Source of the DNA: Actinomycetota bacterium | Lineage (GTDB): Bacteria > Actinomycetota > Rubrobacteria > Rubrobacterales > Rubrobacteraceae | Direction: 5' to 3' | NCBI GenBank assembly: GCA_902810695.1 | Contig: CADDYV010000002.1 | Location: 1-64,000, forward strand | DNA: 64,000 nt | Shown: positions 56,476-64,000 of the stretch, in pieces | Layout: each line of letters starts with the position of its first letter | How positions within the stretch are numbered: position 1 is the stretch's first letter | Notes under the pieces: generated by a model | Seen by the model: only the letters and a program-made list of their open reading frames with translations | Database searches by the model: none | Told to the model about the DNA's origin: nothing | Position numbers and translations under genes: made by a program

Positions 56476-57561
56476 GTGAGATTTAGGAAGACTCCGACGA
56501 CGGGGAGCGCCATCTGGTGGGTAGGGCTCGGCTGTGGGGCGGCGCTGGCGGGATTTCTCCTCGGCGGCACCGGTCTTCCGGCTGCGTGGCTGGTGGGACC
56601 GATGCTCGTCGCTATCGTGTTCGCGGTTACGGGACGGGAGCAGGCTGCGGTGCCGCGTGTCATCCAGTCTGCGGCGCAGGCCGTTGTCGGCACTATCCTG
56701 GCCGCCACCTTCCGGCCGTCGGTGATTCCCCTGATCGCCAGCCACTGGCTGCCGGTTGGGATATCGGTTAGCGGCACCCTGCTCACGAGCCTCGCCGCGG
56801 GGTTCGTGCTGGCGCGTGTGGTACGTCTGGACCGGGGAACCGCAACGATGGGTACGCTTCCCGGCGCCGCTTCCGGGATGATAGTGATGAGCGAGCCCGT
56901 GGGCGCAGACCCGAGGCTGGTGGCCCTGATGCAGTACGCGCGGGTCGTTCTGGTCGTCGTCTCTGCGACCCTGATCTCCCGCTTCGGTCTGGGACATGCT
57001 CCCGGCGGGCACTCTTCTTCCAGCACTTCATCTTCCCTTCCGACTGCGCCTCCCGACCACCACTGGCTGGCTTACCTCCTGACGGCGCTCGTCGCGGTAG
57101 TTGGAATGTGGGCGGGCAGGTATCTGTTGAGGTTGCCCGCCGGCGCATTGATAGGCCCGCTCATTCTCGGCGTCGCCCTGCGCGAGGCTGGCGTCTTGCA
57201 GGCTGTGTGGCCGCCCGGGGTGCCGCAACTAGCTTATGCGGTCATCGGCGTTTACGTGGGGCTGCTCTTCGACCCGGATTCGCTCAGGCGAGCGGGGAGG
57301 CTACTGCCTGCCATCCTGGTCTCCATGCTCCTGGTAATGGCCGTGTGCGCCGGTCTGGGGTGGGTGTTTGGCGGGTTGACCGGCGCTGACCAGCTCACCG
57401 CCTATCTCGCTACCACCCCCGGCGGTATAGATTCGGTCGCGATCACAGCCCTGGGCAGCGGAGCCGACGCCTCGCTCGTACTGGCGGTGCAGATGTTGCG
57501 GCTGTTCGCCGTGGTGCTCGCCGCGCCCTTACTCGCGCGCCGCCTACGTACCAAAGCATAA
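56476..57561 (+). CDS. AbrB-family (PF05145-type) membrane protein
   Basis: A protein of about 361 residues from GTG 56476 with AGGAAG upstream; the frame is open earlier. About ten membrane helices form an internal repeat: TGLPAAWLVGPMLVAIVFAV in the first half and RLPAGALIGPLILGVALREA in the second. GTLPGAASGMIVMSEPVGAD and TTPGGIDSVAITALGSGADA are the corresponding loop motifs. These proteins (once called ammonia monooxygenase) are putative transporters. It ends 18 bases from the convergent MFS gene. Confidence 0.88.
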   Translation: MRFRKTPTTGSAIWWVGLGCGAALAGFLLGGTGLPAAWLVGPMLVAIVFAVTGREQAAVPRVIQSAAQAVVGTILAATFRPSVIPLIASHWLPVGISVSGTLLTSLAAGFVLARVVRLDRGTATMGTLPGAASGMIVMSEPVGADPRLVALMQYARVVLVVVSATLISRFGLGHAPGGHSSSSTSSSLPTAPPDHHWLAYLLTALVAVVGMWAGRYLLRLPAGALIGPLILGVALREAGVLQAVWPPGVPQLAYAVIGVYVGLLFDPDSLRRAGRLLPAILVSMLLVMAVCAGLGWVFGGLTGADQLTAYLATTPGGIDSVAITALGSGADASLVLAVQMLRLFAVVLAAPLLARRLRTKA

Positions 57562-57579
57562 GAAGCAAAATCTTCAGTG

Positions 57580-59133
57580 CTAATGGCCGCTCGCCTCGTA
57601 CTCCGTGGGGATGAGGAGCGCGCACCCCGCACCGAGCAGGCACAGGGCAGCGGCGACCGCGAAGGCGAAGATGAAAGCGTTCTCGCGCGGTACTCCGGTG
57701 CCCGCGATGGTCAGCGACGCTAGAAGCGCAGCCCCAACCTGGCTGCCGACTCCCCCGCCCACCCGGCGTAGCGCGCTGTTTATGGCGTTGGAGATCCCGG
57801 TGTCCTGCTCGCTCACCGCCCGGGTTACGAGCGTGCCGCCCGCACCGATACCGAAACCCGCGCCAGCGCCCAGCACGAGCATTCCGACCGCTATCTCCCA
57901 TATCCTGTCGTGCCAGATGGCGAGCACCACGGCCCCAACTCCGCCCAGCGCCATCCCGCAAGCGAACAGCCACTTGGGAGAGACCCTCTTCTGGATCTCA
58001 CCCGAAAGCGGACCGCCGATTAGCTGACCGATCGAACCCGGCACCAGGAGCAGTCCCGCTCCGGCGGCGCTGACCGCGAAACCGTAGTGGAGACGGGATG
58101 CCGCCCACGCGGGGTCGTGCGAGGGGGCTTCCACGAGGTGCGGTATCAGGAAGTAGGCTCCGAAGAGCAGATAGCCCAGAGCAAGGGTTGCCAGGTTGGT
58201 CAGAAGAACCGCGGGAGCCCCCAACACCCGCAGGTTGATAAGCGGCTCCTCAGCGCGCAGCTCGCGTCGGATCCAACCGGCCAGAAGCCCTACGGCGGCG
58301 ATGAACAGTGCGATCACCGGCCACGAGGACCATCCGAGGGCGACGCCTTCGGTGAGGGCCAGAAGGAGCGCGGCGAGCGCCCCGCCGAAGAGCAAGCCTC
58401 CGGGGACGTCGAGCCTCGAGGAAGCGGTTATGGTAGAGGGGGGCACGAGCAGAGCCACCAGCACCAGCCCCACCAGTATCGCCACCGCGCCCACCGCGAA
58501 GATCAAACGCCACGAGAGCGAGTCCGCGATGAAGCCGCTGGCGGAGAGTCCGAGCGCCGTGCCGATTCCGAAGCCGCCTGTCAGCACGCCGATGGCGAAT
58601 CCCACGCGCTCTTCCGGGAATTCGTCACGCACCACCGAGAAGCTCAGGGGAAACACCGCCCCACCGATACCCTGCAAGGCGCGAAAGGCGATCAGCACTC
58701 CCATGTTCGGCGAGAGTGCGGCACCGACCGAGCCGATAAAAAAGAGCGCGAGCGACTCCACGATCAACCGCCGCTTGCCCCGCTGGTCGCCGAGCCTGCC
58801 CAAAAGCGGCGTGGCGATGGAGGCGATGATGAGATACCCGGAGAGCAACCACGCCGACCAGGCTGTTGACACCTGCAAATCACGCCCGATAGTCGGGATG
58901 GCGGGGATAATCGCCGTCTGCTGGAAGGCGAAGGCGATGTTGCCCACCAGCAGCGCGGCGAGCACGGGTCGGTAGCGGCGTCTGTCGCCCTGGGAATACT
59001 TCTCCCCCAGCGAGGTACGCACTCCGCTCAGCAGCGTCAGCCATCCCTCTCGAAAGCGGGATTTCAAACCGTTTCGTCCTCTATAAACTCTCTCAAATCC
59101 GAAAAACGCCTCGTTTCTCAAAAGATCGTTCAA
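57580..59133 (-). CDS. MFS transporter, DHA2-like
   Basis: A protein of 517 residues from the first start at 59133; TTG at about 59067 is a plausible alternative, as the first 50 residues have no membrane helix and no obvious homology. About 14 membrane helices: ALLVGNIAFAFQQTAIIPAI, TPLLGRLGDQRGKRRLIVES (motif A), RALQGIGGAVFPLSFSVVRD (motif B), GIGTALGLSASGFIADSLSW (motif C). It is likely a multidrug or small-molecule exporter. It is convergent with the AbrB-family gene. An AT-rich stretch (TATAAATATAAA) lies just upstream. Confidence 0.9.
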   Translation of the reverse strand: MNDLLRNEAFFGFERVYRGRNGLKSRFREGWLTLLSGVRTSLGEKYSQGDRRRYRPVLAALLVGNIAFAFQQTAIIPAIPTIGRDLQVSTAWSAWLLSGYLIIASIATPLLGRLGDQRGKRRLIVESLALFFIGSVGAALSPNMGVLIAFRALQGIGGAVFPLSFSVVRDEFPEERVGFAIGVLTGGFGIGTALGLSASGFIADSLSWRLIFAVGAVAILVGLVLVALLVPPSTITASSRLDVPGGLLFGGALAALLLALTEGVALGWSSWPVIALFIAAVGLLAGWIRRELRAEEPLINLRVLGAPAVLLTNLATLALGYLLFGAYFLIPHLVEAPSHDPAWAASRLHYGFAVSAAGAGLLLVPGSIGQLIGGPLSGEIQKRVSPKWLFACGMALGGVGAVVLAIWHDRIWEIAVGMLVLGAGAGFGIGAGGTLVTRAVSEQDTGISNAINSALRRVGGGVGSQVGAALLASLTIAGTGVPRENAFIFAFAVAAALCLLGAGCALLIPTEYEASGH

Positions 59134-59248
59134 ACTCTAGTTTATATTTATACCCTCGTCCGGTTCGTGAACATTGCGACGGTTTCTCCTCGCTCAAGTG
59201 GTACTCGCCGCTTGCTAACATCTACCGAAACCGACTATGGAGGTAAAC

Positions 59249-59824
59249 GTGGCCCGGTTAGTGCTGGATCCTTCTTCCACCGCGCTCGTACTCATAGACC
59301 TGCAACGCGGGGTCGTATCGCGCGATATGGCACCACTATCGGCGGATGAGGTTATCTCCAACTCCGTCAGGCTCGCCGACGCCTTTCGGGAGAGAGGCGC
59401 GAAGGTCGTGCTCGTCCGGGTGAGCTATGCCAGCGATGGCTCCGACGCCCTGCGGGTAGAGGCCGAGGATGCGCCCCGGATCGGAAACCCGCCGGAAGGG
59501 TGGGACGAGATAGATCCGCGCCTCGGTTCCGCAAGTAGCGACATCGTGGTGACCAAGCGGCAGTGGGGAGCTTTCTACGGAACCGAGCTGGACCTTTTGC
59601 TGCGACGCGGCGGGATCGAGCGGATCGTTCTCGGCGGCATCGCAACCAACTTCGGCGTCGAGTCCACCGCCCGCGACGCCTACGAGCGCGGCTACCACCA
59701 GGTCTTCGCCTCAGACGCGATGGCGGCGCTGAGCGCGGAGGATCACGAGTTCGCCCTGCGCCGGATCTTCCCGAGAATAGGTTTGATACGCACCTCAGGC
59801 GAAATAATCGAAGCGCTGGGCTAG
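59249..59824 (+). CDS. Isochorismatase-family hydrolase lacking the nucleophile Cys
   Basis: A protein of 191 residues. GGAGGT leads to GTG 59249; the ATG 12 bases upstream is less likely. STALVLIDLQRGVVSRD holds the catalytic Asp, VTKRQWGAFYGTELDLLL the catalytic Lys, and GGIATNFGVESTARDAYERG is the block that normally carries the nucleophile Cys. Here that position is Gly, as in YecD and isochorismatase/PhzD-type members, which do not work through a thioester. So the reaction is isochorismatase-like, not nicotinamidase-like. The substrate is unknown. Confidence 0.87.
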   Translation: MARLVLDPSSTALVLIDLQRGVVSRDMAPLSADEVISNSVRLADAFRERGAKVVLVRVSYASDGSDALRVEAEDAPRIGNPPEGWDEIDPRLGSASSDIVVTKRQWGAFYGTELDLLLRRGGIERIVLGGIATNFGVESTARDAYERGYHQVFASDAMAALSAEDHEFALRRIFPRIGLIRTSGEIIEALG

Positions 59825-59910
59825 GGGACATTCGCGGCGCTCACAGTTCTTTCAACACAATGTCCGCCGGAAGCGGTATGATCTCTTGCGGTGTCGGGAA
59901 GTGAGGAGAA

Positions 59911-60516
59911 ATGAAGATTTTGGCCGTAAGCGATGAGGTAGACCGCATCCTCTACGGCCCAAGCCTGGAGTCCTATGCCAGAGGGGTGGAGGCGGTGATC
60001 TCCTGTGGGGATCTGCCGTTCGAGTACCTGGAGTATCTGGTAACCATTCTGGGCGTTCCCCTCTTCTACGTTCTGGGCAACCACGATCCCCCACTGGATG
60101 GACCCAAGCACCCGGAGGGTTGCATACCGCTCGACGGGCGCATCGAAGAAGTCGAAGGCGTGAAATTCGCCGGACTCTCCGGCTCGCGCCTGTACTCCAG
60201 GGGAGCCAACCAGTACACCGAGTCCCAGATGCGCCGCCGGGCCCTGGCGCTCTCGGCCAGCATCTGGCGCGGGAAGCTCCTGGGCAGAGAGGCACCGCGC
60301 GTCTTCGTCTCCCACGCTCCGCCGTTCGGGATCGGGGACCGCGAGGACCCCTGCCACACGGGCTTCGAGGTATTCCTCAAGCTCATGGACCGCTACCACC
60401 CCGCGCTGTGGCTGCACGGCCACGTCCATCTCTACGGCCCCGACCAGGAACGGGTTACAGATCGGAAAGAAACCCGGATCGTCAACGTCTTCAACCACCA
60501 AATCCTCGAAGTTTAA
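59911..60516 (+). CDS. Calcineurin-like metallophosphoesterase
   Basis: A protein of 201 residues. KILAVSDEVDRILYG is the first metal-ligand motif, in a known variant with Val where the usual His stands. VISCGDLPFEYLEYL, YVLGNHDPP, FVSHAPPFG and LWLHGHVHLYGPD provide the remaining ligands. GTGAGGAG precedes the ATG. The enzyme cleaves phosphoesters; the substrate is unknown. It lies 54 bases before the ParB-like gene on the same strand. Confidence 0.92.
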   Translation: MKILAVSDEVDRILYGPSLESYARGVEAVISCGDLPFEYLEYLVTILGVPLFYVLGNHDPPLDGPKHPEGCIPLDGRIEEVEGVKFAGLSGSRLYSRGANQYTESQMRRRALALSASIWRGKLLGREAPRVFVSHAPPFGIGDREDPCHTGFEVFLKLMDRYHPALWLHGHVHLYGPDQERVTDRKETRIVNVFNHQILEV

Positions 60517-60535
60517 AATTTCTTCACAAAGCACC

Positions 60536-60564
60536 TTGTCGTCCCGCAAAGCACGGTATAGATT
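60536..60564 (+). promoter_or_regulatory. Promoter of ParB-like gene (leaderless candidate)
   Basis: -35 TTGTCG (60536-60541), a 17-base spacer and -10 TAGATT (60559-60564). GTG 60571 begins 6 bases later and no Shine-Dalgarno is present. Confidence 0.55.
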
Positions 60565-60570
60565 CTTCTC

Positions 60571-61461
60571 GTGGTTGATTTCATGGACCCGGCCGGGCAG
60601 GCCGACAAGGACTTTACCAGCGCCCGCAGAAAGGCTTTCCTGAGGCGGATCGGAGCGTTCTTGCGCAACGATCCCGCCTCCAACCAACTGCTGTCCTTCG
60701 ATGAGGTCAAGAAAGCCCTGGGCGCCGTAGAGCAGGTCTATCTCGGGTTGCGGGAGGTGCCGGTGGAGAAGATCGTCGGGAGCGTTGGCCGCCACCGCGA
60801 TTTCGATAGAGCTTTCCTTCCCTCGAAGGGGGATCTCGGGACGAGGTGGAAGAAGATAGATCAGATGATGAACCGGGCCGAGGAGCTCCCGCCCGTCAAT
60901 CTCTACAAGCTCGGGGACGCCTACTTTGTGCAGGACGGCAACCACCGCGTCTCGGTCGCCCGCATACAGGGCGTGGAGATGATAGACGCCGAGGTAACGG
61001 AGTTGCGCAGCCGCGTGCCCATAGACTCGGCGCTGACCGCCAGAGACCTCTTGCACAAGCTGGAGCACCGCCATCTCCTGGAGCGGCTACCGATAGACCG
61101 GGTGCTCCCGGAGATCAAGGTGCAGTTCTCCGATGTGGGCGACTACCGGCGGCTCGCCACCTACATAGAGGCCCACGGCTTCCGGCTCTCGCAACTCTGG
61201 CGGCGCTATGTCTCCCCCGAGGAGGTCCTGCGCGACTGGTACGAATACTCCTACCGCCCGATAGCGGATATGATCCGCGAGGAGCGGGTGCTCGACGCTT
61301 TCCCCGACCGCACCGAGCTGGACCTGTACCTCTGGATCATCAACCACCGCGAACACCTCGCCCTCGAAGCCCGCGACGAGTCCGTAACCCCTTCCGCCGC
61401 CAAGGACGACATCCTCAAAAGAGGGCGCTGGCTAGGCCGGATCTCGCGCGAGAGAGCCTGA
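60571..61461 (+). CDS. ParB/sulfiredoxin-fold protein
   Basis: A protein of 296 residues. The central block LGLREVPVEKIVGSVGRHRD and then LPPVNLYKLGDAYFVQDGNH and RVSVARIQGVEMIDAEVTEL is the ParB-like fold (interaction with V-x-DGNHR), used by ParB/Srx and SerK-like enzymes. The C-terminal half is helical with WRRYVSPEEVLRDWYEYSYR and DRTELDLYLWIINHREHL. No separate DNA-binding helix-turn-helix is evident, so a chromosome-partition role is unlikely. It follows the phosphoesterase and may share its function. Confidence 0.75.
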   Translation: MVDFMDPAGQADKDFTSARRKAFLRRIGAFLRNDPASNQLLSFDEVKKALGAVEQVYLGLREVPVEKIVGSVGRHRDFDRAFLPSKGDLGTRWKKIDQMMNRAEELPPVNLYKLGDAYFVQDGNHRVSVARIQGVEMIDAEVTELRSRVPIDSALTARDLLHKLEHRHLLERLPIDRVLPEIKVQFSDVGDYRRLATYIEAHGFRLSQLWRRYVSPEEVLRDWYEYSYRPIADMIREERVLDAFPDRTELDLYLWIINHREHLALEARDESVTPSAAKDDILKRGRWLGRISRERA

Positions 61462-61521
61462 GTCTCGTCTTCCGCCACCCAAGCTCGTCTACAGGTGTAG
61501 AACGCATGACGCGCAAAAATA

Positions 61522-61533
61522 GTCCATTTGGAC
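61522..61533. promoter_or_regulatory. Inverted repeat GTCCA-TT-TGGAC upstream of the last gene
   Basis: A perfect 12-base inverted repeat about 140 bases upstream of the GGDEF-EAL gene, inside a wider GCGC...GCGC frame. The rest of 61462-61641 shows no gene and no riboswitch I recognise. Confidence 0.3.
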
Positions 61534-61674
61534 GATGCGCCGGAGCGAAACTGTTCTCATAATTTACTGGTAATGGAGAGAACGCCCCGATAGAAGTTAC
61601 AGAAGAATCGTGGATCAGGTGTCAAAAAATGCTTGCGCGGCATGCCCGAATGCGTCTCCGTCGAGGGATGCATG

Positions 61675-64000
61675 ATGTCCTATGCCACGATTTTGCCGCT
61701 GATTGCGGCCCCGGCAGCAGTCGGGCTCTGGGTCTGGCGGCGGAGAGGTAATCCGGGCGCAGCAACGCTGGCGGTTCTGATCTGGAGCCTCGCACTCTGG
61801 GGCGTCGCTCATGCGCTCGGGGTCGGAGCACAGAACTCTCTGTCTGCAAGCATCCTCCACCTGGCGGGTCGGGCTTCTCAGCTCGTTGCTGCATTCCTGT
61901 GGTTTCTGTTCGCGCTGCGATACACGGGTCAGGACCGGAGGCTTACCCGCACGCGGGTGGTGCTCACAAGCGTGCTGCCGCTCGCCATCTTGACTGTGAT
62001 CGCTGGCGAGCATGTTCTCCAGAGAGTTTTCGGAGATCCGGTCGGCCTGTCGGCTCTCACATATGGCAACTCATCCTGGCTAACTCCCGCCTGCGGCGCG
62101 CTTTTCCTGATCCTGGGGAGCATGCTTGTATTCCGCACGCTGCTTCACCCGCAGAGGCTCTACAGGATGCAAAGCCTTTGCCTCCTCGCTGGCGTCCTCG
62201 TTCCGTGGGCGGCGACTGCAGCCTGCCAGTTCGGCCTGATCGCTCCAGCCGCCAGCCTCTATCTCGAAGCCGCGATCCTTGCGTTATCGGGATTCGCACT
62301 CGCGCTGGCTCTCTTCAGATACCGGCTCCTGGATCTCTCACCGGTAGCATACGACCTGCTCATCGAGAACACGTGCGACGGTATGATCGTGCTCGATATG
62401 CGAAAGCGGATTCTGGATATCAACCCCTCCGCCGAACGCATCATCGGGTATGCGGCCTCTCAGGTTCTGGGTAGGAGCTTCCGGGATATTATGTCGTCCC
62501 GGTTGGGTCTGGCATCCGGGAAGAGGGGGCCGACGGGTACGTTTCCGGGACGCCCCGAGAACCAGGGCCGGGACCGCAGCGAGATAAAGCTCGGTGAAGG
62601 AGAAGATGCCAGGTACTATGATGTAACGCTTTCCGCGCTCTACGGTCCCGGAGGCAGGCAAACCGGCCATCTCGTTATCCTGCACGAGACCACCGAACGC
62701 AGACTCGTCGTCGAGAGGCTCGACCGCATGGCGCGCTACGATCCCCTGACCGGGCTGCCCAACCGCTCGTTTTTCTACGAGAAGCTGAGCCAGGAAATAC
62801 TCCGCAACCGGAACCTGCTTGCCGTGCTCTTCCTCGATCTCGATCGCTTCAAGATCATCAACGACACGCTGGGCCACGAAGTGGGTGATCTGTTGCTCAA
62901 AGAAGCAGCGAGCAGGCTGAGGTCCTCGCTCAGAGAGTATGACTTCGCGGCCCGGCTCGCCGGAGATGAATTTACCGTTATCCTGCCGGAAATCTCCGAT
63001 GTCTCCGATGTGGCCCTGATCGCCGATCAGATCATAGAGAGGTTCGCGGAGCCTTTCGAGATAGCTGGACATGAGCTTCTGGTCACGGCCAGCGTCGGGG
63101 CGTGCATCTGCCCCATTCACGGCAAGGATCCCTCTACGCTCGTGAAGAACGCGGACATCGCCATGTACCAGGCCAAAGCCGCGGGCAAGAACCGCTACGC
63201 ACTCCTCGAAGAGGCGCCGCTCGGATACCACACCAGACACCTGGAGTTCGAGGTCGAGCTCGCGCGAGCCATCGAGAATGACGAACTGCGCCTCTTCTAC
63301 CAGCCGGAGATAGAAACAGATACCGGTCAGGTGATCGGGGTCGAAGCGGTGCTGCGCTGGGAACACCCTGAACGCGGGCTTCTCAACCCGAAGGATTTTC
63401 TTCCGCTCGCAGAAGAGACGGGCCTCATCTCCTACATAGAATGGTGGGTTCTGCACGAGGCCTGCCGCCAGATGCGCTTCTGGCAGGAGTGGAACCCGGC
63501 CAACTCTCCGCTAACGTTAAGCGTAAACCTCTTCTCCCGGCACCTCTCGCATCCCGACCTGATGGGAGAGATCTCCTGTATTCTCGAAGAAACCGGGCTC
63601 TTGCCCGAGAGCCTGGTTCTCGGGCTCAAGGCGGAAGCCCTCGATGAAGATGCTCCCCTGACCACCGCGACCCTCCAGGCCCTTAAAAAACTCGGCGTCG
63701 GGCTCGCCGTAGAGGGATTCGGGGCCGGGCGCACCTCGCTCGTCGGGCTGAAAAGGCTGCCGCTGGACGTGCTGAAGCTCGATGGCTCTCTCACCTCCGG
63801 CATCGAGAGGGTGGACCAGAACGCGGAGATGATCTCGGCGGTCATCTCTCTGGGACATTCCCTGGGGCTCCGGGTGGTGGCAAAAAGGGTCGAGAATGTG
63901 CAGCAACTGGTGCGCCTCCGGGATATGGGCTGCGATGCCGTCCAGGGAAAGCACTTCTCGGAGCTACTCTCCCGCCAGGAAGCCTCGGCGTTCCTCGTAT
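61675..64000 (+). CDS. Membrane GGDEF-EAL protein with degenerate EAL domain (3' end outside window)
   Basis: From ATG 61675 (GAGGGA upstream; ATG 61642 also possible), open to the last base. Seven N-terminal membrane helices of the histidine-kinase N-terminal 7TM type lead into a PAS domain (LLIENTCDGMIVLDMRKRIL), then GGDEF (AARLAGDEFTVILPE, an AGDEF variant) and EAL. The EAL keeps EAVLRWEHPERG and LSVNLF, but the LEITE Glu is lost (LVLGLKAEAL), the DD is EG (LAVEGFGAGR) and the AEG is AKR (VVAKRVENVQQ). So phosphodiesterase activity is unlikely. It may be a cyclase or a c-di-GMP receptor. Confidence 0.88.
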   Translation, partial: MSYATILPLIAAPAAVGLWVWRRRGNPGAATLAVLIWSLALWGVAHALGVGAQNSLSASILHLAGRASQLVAAFLWFLFALRYTGQDRRLTRTRVVLTSVLPLAILTVIAGEHVLQRVFGDPVGLSALTYGNSSWLTPACGALFLILGSMLVFRTLLHPQRLYRMQSLCLLAGVLVPWAATAACQFGLIAPAASLYLEAAILALSGFALALALFRYRLLDLSPVAYDLLIENTCDGMIVLDMRKRILDINPSAERIIGYAASQVLGRSFRDIMSSRLGLASGKRGPTGTFPGRPENQGRDRSEIKLGEGEDARYYDVTLSALYGPGGRQTGHLVILHETTERRLVVERLDRMARYDPLTGLPNRSFFYEKLSQEILRNRNLLAVLFLDLDRFKIINDTLGHEVGDLLLKEAASRLRSSLREYDFAARLAGDEFTVILPEISDVSDVALIADQIIERFAEPFEIAGHELLVTASVGACICPIHGKDPSTLVKNADIAMYQAKAAGKNRYALLEEAPLGYHTRHLEFEVELARAIENDELRLFYQPEIETDTGQVIGVEAVLRWEHPERGLLNPKDFLPLAEETGLISYIEWWVLHEACRQMRFWQEWNPANSPLTLSVNLFSRHLSHPDLMGEISCILEETGLLPESLVLGLKAEALDEDAPLTTATLQALKKLGVGLAVEGFGAGRTSLVGLKRLPLDVLKLDGSLTSGIERVDQNAEMISAVISLGHSLGLRVVAKRVENVQQLVRLRDMGCDAVQGKHFSELLSRQEASAFLV

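Noticed and set aside
59821-61074. 417-residue minus-strand open frame over the phosphoesterase and ParB-like genes
   Set aside because: Both plus-strand proteins have clear motifs over the same bases.
62338-63456. 372-residue minus-strand open frame in the last gene
   Set aside because: Shadow of the PAS-GGDEF-EAL coding frame.

Overview
This is a GC-rich bacterial chromosome segment with dense gene packing, many GTG and TTG starts and short intergenic gaps. The gene set is actinobacterial in flavour: an LLM-type flavin oxidoreductase, a PASTA-less Ser/Thr kinase beside an HtrA protease, a sortase, a PspA operon and GltBD. A deep-branching actinomycete such as Rubrobacter or a relative is my best guess. 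It rests on overall gene style, not on a diagnostic marker, so the genus is uncertain.

Layout. 1-1.6 kb: a truncated ImmA/IrrE-like peptidase gene plus a DUF3368-type PIN gene, ending at a tRNA-Gln; this looks like an accessory island edge. 1.6-8.1 kb: HtpX/LemA, a methyltransferase, two Rieske/flavin modules and an ICMT-like membrane methyltransferase. 8.2-14.1 kb: glutamate synthase (gltB, gltD). 14.2-17.7 kb: a coiled-coil protein, a tyrosine-recombinase-like protein with degraded catalytic residues, a sortase, a methyltransferase and an LLM oxidoreductase. 17.7-20.5 kb: an overlapping four-gene PspA operon that ends in a J-domain protein. 20.6-25.7 kb: two degenerate GGDEF-like proteins, a lipoprotein, ligA and a membrane protein. 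25.8-28.6 kb: a two-component system whose kinase gene carries an apparent frameshift. 28.7-38.8 kb: small proteins, a DUF3037/HipA-like kinase pair, a HIT protein, a divergent ArsR-type regulator and MFS exporter around a palindrome, a TMEM175 channel, an M42 peptidase, DUF3891 and PAP2 proteins. 38.8-46.0 kb: rpiA (5' end apparently frameshifted), a cold-shock protein, HtrA, a Ser/Thr kinase, and a divergent aromatic amino acid cluster (aroF and chorismate mutase against hisC and tyrA). 46-50.2 kb: GNAT, SDR, CorA, SPFH and NfeD. 50.3-64 kb: a complete GGDEF-EAL protein, an Fe(II)/2-oxoglutarate oxygenase with a nucleotidyltransferase-like partner, methionine aminopeptidase, Nudix, transporters, an isochorismatase-like protein, a phosphoesterase, a ParB-like protein, and a second GGDEF-EAL protein that runs off the end and has a degraded EAL site.

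Functional themes are envelope stress and quality control (HtpX, LemA, PspA operon, HtrA, SPFH/NfeD), nitrogen and aromatic amino acid metabolism (GltBD, AroF/AroQ/HisC/TyrA), and cyclic-di-GMP-type signalling with both intact and decayed domains. Several genes start 6-8 bases after a -10-like hexamer, which suggests leaderless transcripts are common here. Two apparent single-base frameshifts (histidine kinase, rpiA) could be real or assembly errors.
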